Shown here piece by piece: positions 1 through 6,220 of a DNA stretch of 13,468 bases. The position numbers and the translations under genes are program-made. Position 1 is the first letter of the stretch; the number at the start of each line of letters is the position of its first letter. Source of the stretch: Acidaminococcus fermentans (lineage in GTDB: Bacteria > Bacillota_C > Negativicutes > Acidaminococcales > Acidaminococcaceae); NCBI GenBank assembly GCA_004555735.1, contig SFHH01000095.1, positions 1-13,468 on the forward strand, written 5' to 3'. Under the pieces are notes generated by a model. That model ran no database searches. It saw nothing but the letters and a program-made list of their open reading frames with translations, and was not told the DNA's origin.

Positions 1-55
1 ATAATAATAAAATAATCTTGAAACAAAAGAAAAAAATAAATAAACGAGAAAAGCG

Positions 56-84
56 TTGACAAATTTCTGATAAAAAGGTATTAT
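56..84 (+). promoter_or_regulatory. Sigma-A-type promoter of the tryptophanase gene
   Basis: A perfect -35 box TTGACA (56-61) and a -10 box TATTAT (79-84) are separated by 17 bp. The expected start of transcription is near base 91. The 55 bases upstream are almost entirely A and T and could act as an UP element. A weaker TATAAT at 226-231 has no good -35 partner. Confidence 0.8.
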
Positions 85-91
85 AAACATG

Positions 92-250
92 CAATCAGGA
101 ACTAAATAAGAAAATAAACTTAAAATGCAATAATTTATCCTCACTCCTGATTGTGCCAAACAGATACTGACCGCTCATCGTTATTTGATGCTCTGTGGAG
201 AAGCTGCGATAACCGGGGTGTCTCGTATAATTTATCGGGTGGCCACACCC
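92..250 (+). promoter_or_regulatory. Structured 5' leader of the tryptophanase mRNA
   Basis: The transcript would carry about 180 nt of untranslated leader. A 9-bp helix can form between 92-100 (CAATCAGGA) and 145-153 (TCCTGATTG). Near the ribosome site there are competing helices: 207-212 with 232-237 (CGATAA/TTATCG), 216-221 with 245-250 (GGGTGT/ACACCC), and a local hairpin 237-241/246-250 (GGGTG/CACCC) ending 6 nt before the Shine-Dalgarno sequence. The last two use the same 3' strand, so they exclude each other, as in an attenuator or translational switch. No terminator with a U-tract is seen here. Any regulatory role is inference, and I do not recognise a known riboswitch class. Confidence 0.3.
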
Positions 251-270
251 AATTATAGGAGGTAAATTTT

Positions 271-1920
271 ATGAAAACGTATCCACTGAACGTCCCTGCT
301 CCTCATCATTACACCTTCGCTGTCCGTGATATCCCTGATGTCACTGTAGAACAGCGGGAACGGGCCCTGAAAGCTACCCACTACAATGAATTCGCTTTCC
401 CTGCCGGCATGTTGACCGTTGATATGCTCTCCGACTCCGGCACCACCGCAATGACCAACCAACAGTGGGCCAGCCTGTTCCTGGGCGATGAAGCCTATGG
501 ACGGAACACCGGTTACTATGTACTGCTGGATACGTTCCGGGACATCTTCGAACGGGGCGGCGAAAAGAACTGGAAGAAGATCATCGACCTGGTCCGCACC
601 GACTGCCGGGACGTGGAAAAAATGATGGACGAAGTCTATCTGTGCGAATATGAAGGCGGCCTGTTCAACGGCGGCGCTGCCCAGATGGAACGGCCCAACA
701 GCTTCATCATCCAACAGGGCCGTGCTGCGGAATCTGTCCTGATGGAAATCGTCCGGAAGATCCTGGCCCAACGCCATCCGGGCAAAGTGTTCACCATTCC
801 TTCCAACGGCCACTTCGATACCACCGAAGGGAACATCAAACAAATGGGCTCCATCCCCCGGAACCTGTATCATAAGGAAATCCTGTACGAAGTCCCCGAA
901 GGCGGTAAATACGCAAAGAACCCGTTCAAAGGGAACATGGACATCGAGAAACTGGAACAGCTGATCCAGGGCGTAGGTCCGGAAAATATTCCCCTGATCT
1001 TCACCTGCATCACCAACAACCCCATCTGCGGGCAGCCTGTTTCCATGGGCAACATCAAAGAAATCAACCGGGTCGCTCATAAATACAACATCCCGCTGGT
1101 ATTCGACGTGGCAAGATGGGCAGAAAACTGCTACTTCATCAAGATGAACGAAGAAGGCTACCAAGATAAATCCATTGCAGAAATCGCTTCCGAAATGTTC
1201 TCCTACTGCGATGCCTTCACCATGTCTGCCAAGAAAGACGGCCATGCCAATATGGGCGGCATGCTGGCCTTCCGCGACAGAGGCCTGTTCTGGAAGAATT
1301 TCTCCGACTTCAACGAAGACGGCTCCATCAAGACCGACGTGGGCGTTCTGCTAAAAGTGAAACAGATCTCCTGCTACGGGAACGATTCCTACGGCGGCAT
1401 GAGCGGCCGGGATATCATGGCTCTGGCCGTAGGCCTGTATGAATCTTGTGACTTCAACTACATGCACGAACGGGTACAGCAGTGCGAATACCTGGCCCAG
1501 GGCTTCTACAAAGCCGGTGTCAAAGGGGTTGTGCTGCCGGCTGGCGGCCACGCTGTGTACATCAATATGGATGAATTCTTCGACGGAAAACGGGATCATA
1601 CCACCTTCGCCGGGGAAGGCTTCTCCCTGGAATTGATCCGCCGCTACGGCATCCGGGTTTCCGAACTGGGCGACTATTCCATGGAATACGACCTGAAGAC
1701 CCCGGAACAGCAGGCAGAACTGGCCAACGTGGTACGGTTCGCCATCGACCGCAGCCGTCTGACCCAGGAACACCTGGACTATGTGATCGCTGCTGTGAAG
1801 GCACTGTACGAAGACCGGGCCAGCATCCCCAACATGCGCATCGTCTGGGGCCACAAACTGCCCATGCGTCACTTCCATGCCTTCCTGGAACCCTATGCTC
1901 CTTCTGAAGACCAAAAATAA
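271..1920 (+). CDS. tnaA: Tryptophanase (tryptophan indole-lyase), long form
   Basis: PLP-dependent beta-eliminating lyase, 549 aa. It should cleave L-tryptophan to indole, pyruvate and ammonia in the cytoplasm. The start is set by AGGAGG at 257-262. Family landmarks include QGRAAE (149-154), FDVARWAENCYFI with D279 and R282, and SAKKD, whose K322 should bind PLP. Three positions favour tryptophanase over tyrosine phenol-lyase (TPL), by alignment from memory. D183 in FDTT sits where TPL has Thr124. L466 sits where TPL has the phenol-binding Arg381. H534 in RHF matches His463 of E. coli TnaA, where TPL has Phe448. The protein is about 80 residues longer than E. coli TnaA. The extra length is mainly an insertion of about 45 residues around 94-147 and a smaller one near 345-360. 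A strong terminator follows, and the next gene encodes an NSS transporter, a pairing known from tnaT-tryptophanase in Symbiobacterium. Substrate is likely but not proven. Confidence 0.87.
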   Translation: MKTYPLNVPAPHHYTFAVRDIPDVTVEQRERALKATHYNEFAFPAGMLTVDMLSDSGTTAMTNQQWASLFLGDEAYGRNTGYYVLLDTFRDIFERGGEKNWKKIIDLVRTDCRDVEKMMDEVYLCEYEGGLFNGGAAQMERPNSFIIQQGRAAESVLMEIVRKILAQRHPGKVFTIPSNGHFDTTEGNIKQMGSIPRNLYHKEILYEVPEGGKYAKNPFKGNMDIEKLEQLIQGVGPENIPLIFTCITNNPICGQPVSMGNIKEINRVAHKYNIPLVFDVARWAENCYFIKMNEEGYQDKSIAEIASEMFSYCDAFTMSAKKDGHANMGGMLAFRDRGLFWKNFSDFNEDGSIKTDVGVLLKVKQISCYGNDSYGGMSGRDIMALAVGLYESCDFNYMHERVQQCEYLAQGFYKAGVKGVVLPAGGHAVYINMDEFFDGKRDHTTFAGEGFSLELIRRYGIRVSELGDYSMEYDLKTPEQQAELANVVRFAIDRSRLTQEHLDYVIAAVKALYEDRASIPNMRIVWGHKLPMRHFHAFLEPYAPSEDQK

Positions 1921-1976
1921 GAAATAGGCAACTCCAAAGAGAAGGAACGCCTACACGCTTCTTTATCCACTGGCTC

Positions 1977-2020
1977 AGGAGCGATTCCTTACCCCTTAAG
2001 GAATCGCTCCTTTCTTATTT
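1977..2020 (+). terminator. Rho-independent terminator after tryptophanase
   Basis: Perfect 15-bp inverted repeat, arms 1977-1991 and 1997-2011, with a 5-nt loop CCCCT and the T-rich tail TTTCTTATTT. It lies about 57 bases past the tryptophanase stop and before the transporter promoter, so the two genes are probably separate transcription units. Confidence 0.92.
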
Positions 2021-2037
2021 GCTTTCATTTTCTATCA

Positions 2038-2066
2038 TTTCAAATTATTTCACCAAATGCTATAAT
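2038..2066 (+). promoter_or_regulatory. Extended -10 promoter of the NSS transporter gene
   Basis: A perfect TATAAT at 2061-2066 is preceded by TGC (2058-2060), an extended -10 motif. The -35 position (2038-2043, TTTCAA) is poor, as is common with extended -10 promoters. Transcription would start near 2073, leaving a short leader of about 24 nt. Confidence 0.65.
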
Positions 2067-2096
2067 GTTTTTACTGTATCCCAGGAGAAGAAAACT

Positions 2097-3509
2097 ATGG
2101 ATGAACAAACTGCAATCAATGAACAGCTCTATAGAGTGAACGATTTACAGCAAGAAGGAAAAGCAGCCTCTGACATAGCAGAAGGACAGCGGGACGGATT
2201 CCAGTCCAAGTGGGGATTTATCTTAGCCTGCATCGGATCTGCCGTCGGCATGGGGAATATCTGGCGCTTTCCCGTCATGGTATCGAAATACGGCGGGATG
2301 ACTTTCCTGATCCCCTTTTTCTTCTTTGTCATCCTGATCGCCGCTACCGGCGTCATCGAAGAAATGTCTTTTGGACGGATCGCCAAAGCCGGCCCCATCG
2401 GCGCCTTTGGTACGGCCACGGAACTGCGCTGGCATGACCGGAAGAAGGGGGAATGGATCGGCATGATCCCTGTGCTGGGCTCCCTGGCCCTGGCCATCGG
2501 CTATACCTGTGTGGTGGGCTGGGTGGTGAAATACACCTATCTGGCTTTTACCGGAAGCCTGTCGGCCATGGGGCAGGACCTGCCTCAGATCGCCAGCTTG
2601 TTTGAAACCACAGCCACTACTTTCGGCAACAACTTCTGGCTGATCGTGGCCTGCCTGGGCTCCTTCCTGATCATGGGGATGGGGGTTGCCAGCGGCATCG
2701 AAAAAGCCAACAAGATCATGATGCCGGCCCTCTTCACCATGTTCCTGTTCCTGCTCTGCTATGTGTTCATCTTGGATAAATCGGAAGCCGGCTACCAATA
2801 TATCTTCACGTTCAATCCGGAGGGGCTGAAGAATCCGTTTGTCTGGGTCTATGCCTTCGGCCAGGCTTTCTTCACCCTGTCCATCGCCGGCAGCGGTACG
2901 GTCATCTACGGATCCTACCTCAGCGATAAGGAAGACGTGGTGGGGGCTGCCAAATATGTAGCATTCTTCAACTTGCTTTCCGCCATGCTGGCCGCCTGCG
3001 TGATCATCCCGGCCATGGCCATCACCGGTGAAAAGCTCTCTTCCGGCGGACCCGGCCTGATGTTCATCCATCTGATCCCGGTGTTCAACGGCATGCCCGC
3101 AGGCCGTCTGGTGGTCATCATCTTCTTCATCTGTGTGCTGTTCGCCGGGGTCAGCTCCCTGGTGAACCTGTATGAAGCTCCGGTCGCTACCCTCCAGGAA
3201 CAGTTCGGCTTTAAACGGATGCCGGCTGTAGCCACCATCGGGGTGCTGGGCTGTGTATCGGCCCTCCTCATCCAGGGCATCGTGTCTGAATGGATGGACG
3301 TGGTCTCCATCTACATCTGCCCCTTGGGTGCTGTCCTGGCTGGCCTGATGTTCTACTGGGTGGGCGGAAAAGAATTCGTCCTCAAGGCTGTCAATACCGG
3401 ACGGGAAACGTCCATCGGCGCTTGGTTCTATCCCTTAGGGAAATACGTGTTCTGTGTCATTGCCATTGCTGCCCTGGTCATCGGGGCCGCCCTGGGCGGT
3501 ATCGGCTGA
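2097..3509 (+). CDS. Sodium-dependent amino-acid transporter, NSS (SNF) family
   Basis: Membrane symporter of 470 aa, the usual size for bacterial NSS proteins. After a hydrophilic N-terminus of about 35 residues it carries the TM1 signature GSAVGMGNIWRFP (47-59), which holds sodium and substrate ligands in LeuT. It also has an unwound-TM6 motif FFTLSIAGSG (258-267) and a TM8 segment AGVSSLVNLYE (350-360). I count about 11 membrane segments, ending close to the C-terminus (450-468). The ATG at 2097 is chosen over a TTG at 2019 because AGGAGA lies at 2083-2088 and the promoter -10 box lies between the two candidates. The adjacent tryptophanase suggests tryptophan as substrate, as for TnaT of Symbiobacterium thermophilum. 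Other NSS members carry tyrosine, leucine or methionine, so the substrate is inference. Confidence 0.92.
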   Translation: MDEQTAINEQLYRVNDLQQEGKAASDIAEGQRDGFQSKWGFILACIGSAVGMGNIWRFPVMVSKYGGMTFLIPFFFFVILIAATGVIEEMSFGRIAKAGPIGAFGTATELRWHDRKKGEWIGMIPVLGSLALAIGYTCVVGWVVKYTYLAFTGSLSAMGQDLPQIASLFETTATTFGNNFWLIVACLGSFLIMGMGVASGIEKANKIMMPALFTMFLFLLCYVFILDKSEAGYQYIFTFNPEGLKNPFVWVYAFGQAFFTLSIAGSGTVIYGSYLSDKEDVVGAAKYVAFFNLLSAMLAACVIIPAMAITGEKLSSGGPGLMFIHLIPVFNGMPAGRLVVIIFFICVLFAGVSSLVNLYEAPVATLQEQFGFKRMPAVATIGVLGCVSALLIQGIVSEWMDVVSIYICPLGAVLAGLMFYWVGGKEFVLKAVNTGRETSIGAWFYPLGKYVFCVIAIAALVIGAALGGIG

Positions 3510-3530
3510 CCATTGACGGCGGCTGCTGGT

Positions 3531-3622
3531 CGGGGGTGTGAAAAAATCCACACCCCCGGTCTCATAAGCCGCATAGCGGCTCGGTCTCGGGTCTCGAGAC
3601 TCACGACTCGAGACCCGAGACC
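3531..3622. repeat. Cluster of three intergenic palindromes
   Basis: Three back-to-back inverted repeats follow the transporter gene: 3531-3540/3549-3558 (CGGGGGTGTG, 10 bp, A-rich loop), 3567-3572/3576-3581 (AGCCGC, 3-nt loop) and 3583-3598/3607-3622 (GGTCTCGGGTCTCGAG, 16 bp perfect, 8-nt loop). None has a T-tract, so they are not classical terminators. They may be REP-like or mRNA 3'-end-protecting elements. With the stem-loop at 3630-3655 they fill most of the 296-bp gap before pta. Confidence 0.75.
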
Positions 3623-3623
3623 T

Positions 3624-3660
3624 CAAAAAGGGGCTGTTGCGCATGCAACAGCCCCCCTCT
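3624..3660. repeat. Short-form copy of the GGCTGTTGC stem-loop repeat
   Basis: Arms 3630-3640 (GGGGCTGTTGC) and 3645-3655 with a GCAT loop form an 11-bp perfect stem. The arms match those of the terminator at 4833-4877, but the middle GCGTGTG...CACACGT part is missing. Five A residues (3625-3629) precede the stem and no T-tract follows. As a terminator it would therefore work better on the - strand, where no gene is present. It may still stop transporter transcripts weakly. Confidence 0.7.
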
Positions 3661-3715
3661 CTATTCCCCTGTATTATCAGAATATTACCTGTTTTACATT
3701 GGGAAAAGTTCTGAT

Positions 3716-3743
3716 TTGGCATTGGTGTAAAAAGTGATATAAT
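3716..3743 (+). promoter_or_regulatory. Promoter of pta
   Basis: A -35 box TTGGCA (3716-3721, 5 of 6 matches), a 16-bp spacer and a perfect TATAAT (3738-3743) with an extended -10 TGA (3735-3737). Transcription would start near 3750. The combination predicts strong constitutive expression. Confidence 0.8.
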
Positions 3744-3753
3744 ATAGACTGTG

Positions 3754-3780
3754 AAAAGGGGCGCTTGGCGCCAGCCTTTT
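3754..3780 (+). other. 5'-end hairpin of the pta transcript
   Basis: AAAAGGGGCGC (3754-3764) pairs with GCGCC plus CCTTTT (3768-3780), with a TTG loop and a two-base AG bulge. It sits a few nucleotides from the predicted 5' end, where hairpins often protect mRNA from decay. It resembles a weak terminator, but most of its T residues lie inside the stem. AGGAG for pta follows at 3792-3796. Confidence 0.45.
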
Positions 3781-3805
3781 AATATTTGGGTAGGAGTGAT
3801 TTGGA

Positions 3806-4819
3806 ATGGCATTTATGGACGAACTGAAGGCTCGTGTTAAACCTGCACAAAAGGTGATTGTGCTGCCGGAAAACGACAGTGACAGAGCTCTGAAGGCTGC
3901 TGCTATCGTTGCGAAGGAAGGTTTTGCTAAAATCGTGCTGGTAGGGGATCCTGCAAAGCTGCAGAAAGATGCAGAACGTCTGGGCATCAGCTTTGACGGC
4001 GTGAAGATCGTCAACCCTGCAACCTATGAAAAGATGGACGAACTGTGTGCTTATTTCGCAGAACGGAGAAAGAAAAAGGGCATGACCGTGGAAAAAGCAC
4101 GGGAAATCATGCTGAATGATACCACCTTCTTTGGGGCTGGCCTGTTGGCCATGGGCGATGCTGACGGCGTCGTTTCCGGTTCTACCCGGACTTCTGCTGA
4201 TACCATCAAAGCCGGTCTGCAGGTTGTAGGGGTGAAACCCGGCAACAAGACCGTATGCAGCGGTTTCATCGTGCTGAGCGACAAAGAAAACCTGGGCGAC
4301 CATGGCAAGCTGGTCTTCGGCGACTGCGGCGTCATCATCGAACCGACCGCTGAACAGCTGGCCGATATCGCTGTCAGCTGCGCTGAACGGGCTAAGACCA
4401 CCCTGGAAATCGCAGAACCGAAAGTGGCTCTGCTGTGCTACTCCACCAAAGGTTCCGGCTCCGGTGAAGAAGTGGACAAAGTCAAAGAAGCCGTTGAAAT
4501 CCTGAAATCCCGGAACGTAGACTTCGCTTTCGATGGCGAACTGCAGGCTGATGCTGCCCTGGTTCCCGAAGTGGGCGAACGGAAGGCTCCTGGCTCCAAA
4601 GTGGCCGGTCATGCTAACGTGCTGATTTTCCCGAACCTGTGTGCTGCCAACATCGGCTACAAACTGGTTGAACGGTTCAGCGGTGCTACCTGCCTGGGGC
4701 CTCTGGTACAGGGCCTGGCAAAACCTGTCCTGGATCTGAGCCGCGGCTGCTCCACCCAGGACGTAGTGGATGTAGTGGCTGTCTGCGCCAGCGACGCCAT
4801 TGCAGCAGAAGGCAAGTGA
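3806..4819 (+). CDS. pta: Phosphate acetyltransferase
   Basis: Cytoplasmic enzyme of 337 aa, the size of single-domain Firmicutes Pta. It interconverts acetyl-CoA plus phosphate with acetyl phosphate plus CoA, feeding acetate kinase for substrate-level ATP. Visible family blocks are DADGVVSGSTRTSADTI (118-134), the glycine-rich GSGSG (216-220), DGELQADAALVPEV (243-256), APGSKVAGHANVLIFPNL (261-278) and LDLSRGCSTQD (309-319). S312, R313 and D319 correspond to catalytic Ser309, Arg310 and Asp316 of the Methanosarcina thermophila enzyme. AGGAG at 3792-3796 supports the ATG. The gene has its own promoter and terminator, and no acetate kinase gene is adjacent. Phosphate butyryltransferase is the main alternative but fits these motifs less well. 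Confidence 0.95.
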   Translation: MAFMDELKARVKPAQKVIVLPENDSDRALKAAAIVAKEGFAKIVLVGDPAKLQKDAERLGISFDGVKIVNPATYEKMDELCAYFAERRKKKGMTVEKAREIMLNDTTFFGAGLLAMGDADGVVSGSTRTSADTIKAGLQVVGVKPGNKTVCSGFIVLSDKENLGDHGKLVFGDCGVIIEPTAEQLADIAVSCAERAKTTLEIAEPKVALLCYSTKGSGSGEEVDKVKEAVEILKSRNVDFAFDGELQADAALVPEVGERKAPGSKVAGHANVLIFPNLCAANIGYKLVERFSGATCLGPLVQGLAKPVLDLSRGCSTQDVVDVVAVCASDAIAAEGK

Positions 4820-4826
4820 TTTGTGT

Positions 4827-4886
4827 AAAAAAGGGGGCTGTTGCGCGTGTGTAGTTTTCACACGTGCAACAGCCCCCTTTTTTTTT
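4827..4886. terminator. Bidirectional terminator between pta and the convergent gene
   Basis: A 19-bp stem pairs 4833-4851 with 4859-4877 (one G-T pair, 7-nt loop TAGTTTT). Six A residues precede it (4827-4832) and nine T residues follow (4878-4886). It should therefore stop pta transcripts on the + strand and the 4885-5384 gene on the - strand, whose TAA stop lies in the T-tract. It is the best copy of a repeated stem-loop family also present at 3630-3655 and 6168-6214. Confidence 0.95.
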
Positions 4887-5384
4887 ATTCCAGCGATTCA
4901 AAATAGGAGAAACGCCAGCCTTTCAGGGTCTTCACATAAGGGAAGATGGTCTTTTTGGTTTCCACCACATTGGTCTTCCCATGGACCGGATCTTCCATGA
5001 TGGGAGTGGAAATCTCCAGGTTGATGCGGGTGGGGGATTCCCGGACGATGTTGATGGTGGAAGTCCCTTTCCGGGGATCCTGGGCCTTGGCGCTGGGGGC
5101 CACATACAGCTTCCCATCAAATTCCCGGTACATCCGGCTGTCGCTGATGATGAAACTGGACAGGGCTTCGGTGAAACATTCATTGACCCGGGTCTTCAGG
5201 GCCAGCATAGTGGCTTGCCGTCTGTTTTTAGCGGATGGTGTTCGAACCATTCGAAAACAGTGTTGGCTTCTTGGAAAGCCTGGGCTACTTCCTGATCGGT
5301 GGGAGCTTCCGGGGAAGCAAAGACTGTCAGGGCTGCTGACAGTACCAGGATGGCGGATAAGAATAAAGAACGTACGATTTTCAT
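4885..5384 (-). pseudogene. Disrupted gene for a small exported protein, possibly IseA-like
   Basis: Two overlapping - strand frames together resemble one protein. The 5' part (5384 to 5196, 62 aa) has a strong SD (GAAGGAGAG in - orientation), a signal peptide of about 23 residues ending VFA-S, and then VFEWFEHHPLKTDGK. The 3' part (open 5250 to 4885) has MYREFDGKLYVAP and ends FPYVKTLKGWRFSYFESLE, but has no SD of its own. Moving from one frame to the other needs a -1 shift, equivalent to one missing base. A run of five T (5225-5229, + strand) is a candidate site. From memory, exported IseA/YoeB-type inhibitors of cell-wall DL-endopeptidases have WF near the start, DGKLYV in the middle and FPY...W at the end, with some 15-20 more residues at the junction. 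A small internal deletion is therefore also possible. Sequencing error cannot be excluded. Confidence 0.65.
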
Positions 5385-5458
5385 GGACGCACTCTCCTTC
5401 AGTTTGATTCTTTTATTGTATCATAATTTGGCAGGATGTGGTATCATCTTCCCTGTAG

Positions 5459-5487
5459 GTCCATGGAAGACAGATTCTTCCATGGAC
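5459..5487. promoter_or_regulatory. 12-bp perfect inverted repeat upstream of a HAD phosphatase gene
   Basis: GTCCATGGAAGA (5459-5470) is repeated inverted at 5476-5487 with a 5-nt spacer, 29 bp before the HAD start. It lies in the 132-bp divergent gap between the broken exported protein gene and the phosphatase. It could be an operator or an mRNA hairpin. No convincing -35/-10 pair is visible nearby; TATGAT/TATCAT-like sequences around 5415-5427 are weak candidates on both strands. Confidence 0.45.
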
Positions 5488-5516
5488 AATCATCCATGAA
5501 AGAGGAGGGGATATCC

Positions 5517-6164
5517 ATGAAATATCAAGGAGTGATCTTTGATCTGGATGGGACTTTGCTGGATACCTTGACGGATCTGTGGAAGGCCGTAGATGCAGCC
5601 TGCCGGAAATACGGCTATGCCCCCCGGACCCGGCTGCAGGTGCGGCGGGCCCTGGGCAATGGGCTGGAAAGGCTGCTGCGGCTTTCGCTGCCTGAAGATA
5701 TCGGAGAGGAGCCGTTCCAGGCGGTTTTCCAGTTTTTCCGGGGATATTATTTGGAACACTGCCATGAAGAGACCCGCCCCTATGAGGGAATCCCTAAACT
5801 GCTCTGCCAGCTGCAGCAGAAGGGCATCCGGATGGCCATCGTCTCCAACAAAGCACACCCGGCAGTCTTGGAACTCCGGGACCGGTATTTCCCGGAAACC
5901 CTGCAGGTGGCCATCGGGGAAAGTAGGGAGATCCGTCGGAAACCGGCACCGGATACGGTGTTTAAGGCCTTGGAGGAACTGGGGATCTCTCGAGAACAGG
6001 CCGTATATGTGGGCGATTCCGAAGTGGACAAAAAGACAGCGGACAACGCTGGCATGGACTGTTTCCTGGTCACTTGGGGCTTCCGGGACCGGGATGAATT
6101 GGCGGCCCTGGAACCCACCGCCCTCATCGACCGGCCGGAACAGATCTTGGAGAGGGTAATGTGA
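5517..6164 (+). CDS. HAD-superfamily phosphatase, phosphoglycolate phosphatase (Gph)-like
   Basis: Cytoplasmic hydrolase of 215 aa that should remove phosphate from a small phosphorylated metabolite. All four HAD motifs are present: DLDGT (9-13, nucleophile D9 and acid D11), S110 in IVSNK, K142 in RKPAPD, and GDSEVD (166-171). The residues between motif I and motif II suit a small helical C1 cap, as in the Gph/PpaX group. The ATG at 5517 follows GAGGAGG (5502-5508); a frame open from 5436 adds 27 unconvincing residues and is rejected. It is followed at once by a bidirectional terminator and appears monocistronic. Substrate cannot be read from the sequence: phosphoglycolate, pyrophosphate and sugar phosphates are all possible. 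Confidence 0.88.
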   Translation: MKYQGVIFDLDGTLLDTLTDLWKAVDAACRKYGYAPRTRLQVRRALGNGLERLLRLSLPEDIGEEPFQAVFQFFRGYYLEHCHEETRPYEGIPKLLCQLQQKGIRMAIVSNKAHPAVLELRDRYFPETLQVAIGESREIRRKPAPDTVFKALEELGISREQAVYVGDSEVDKKTADNAGMDCFLVTWGFRDRDELAALEPTALIDRPEQILERVM

Positions 6165-6167
6165 ACA

Positions 6168-6220
6168 AAGGGGTTGTTGCGCGTGTGTGGTCTTCACACG
6201 TGCAACAACCCCTTCTTTCT
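6168..6220. terminator. Bidirectional terminator between the HAD and pentapeptide-repeat genes
   Basis: Arms 6168-6187 and 6195-6214 form a long stem (one G-T pair, 7-nt loop TGGTCTT) followed by CTTTCT. It begins 3 bases after the HAD stop and ends 4 bases before the - strand pentapeptide stop. It has the same design and nearly the same sequence as the terminator at 4833-4877. One C-G pair there is a T-A pair here, so pairing is kept. Confidence 0.9.

Noticed and set aside
226..231. TATAAT as a second tryptophanase promoter
   Set aside because: The bases at the -35 distance (203-208, GCTGCG) do not resemble TTGACA and there is no TG extension.
188..265. 25-codon ORF in the tryptophanase leader as a TnaC-like leader peptide
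   Set aside because: There is no SD before its ATG and no Trp codon. A TTG-started frame from 151 has one Trp codon but also no SD.
253..1245. 330-codon - strand frame opposite tryptophanase
   Set aside because: Shadow of a well-supported gene, with no SD and no family features. The same applies to long frames at 2223-3071, 3779-4861, 5490-6197 and 8336-9577.
2019..2096. TTG start giving a 26-residue longer NSS transporter
   Set aside because: The extension crosses the -10 promoter box and lacks an SD; ATG 2097 has AGGAGA at good spacing.
4859..6197. Two - strand frames (starts at 4861 and 6197) that begin with the same residues, MKTTHAQQP, as possible paralogues
   Set aside because: The shared start is just the repeated terminator stem-loop read as codons; the rest of each frame is antisense to pta or the HAD gene.
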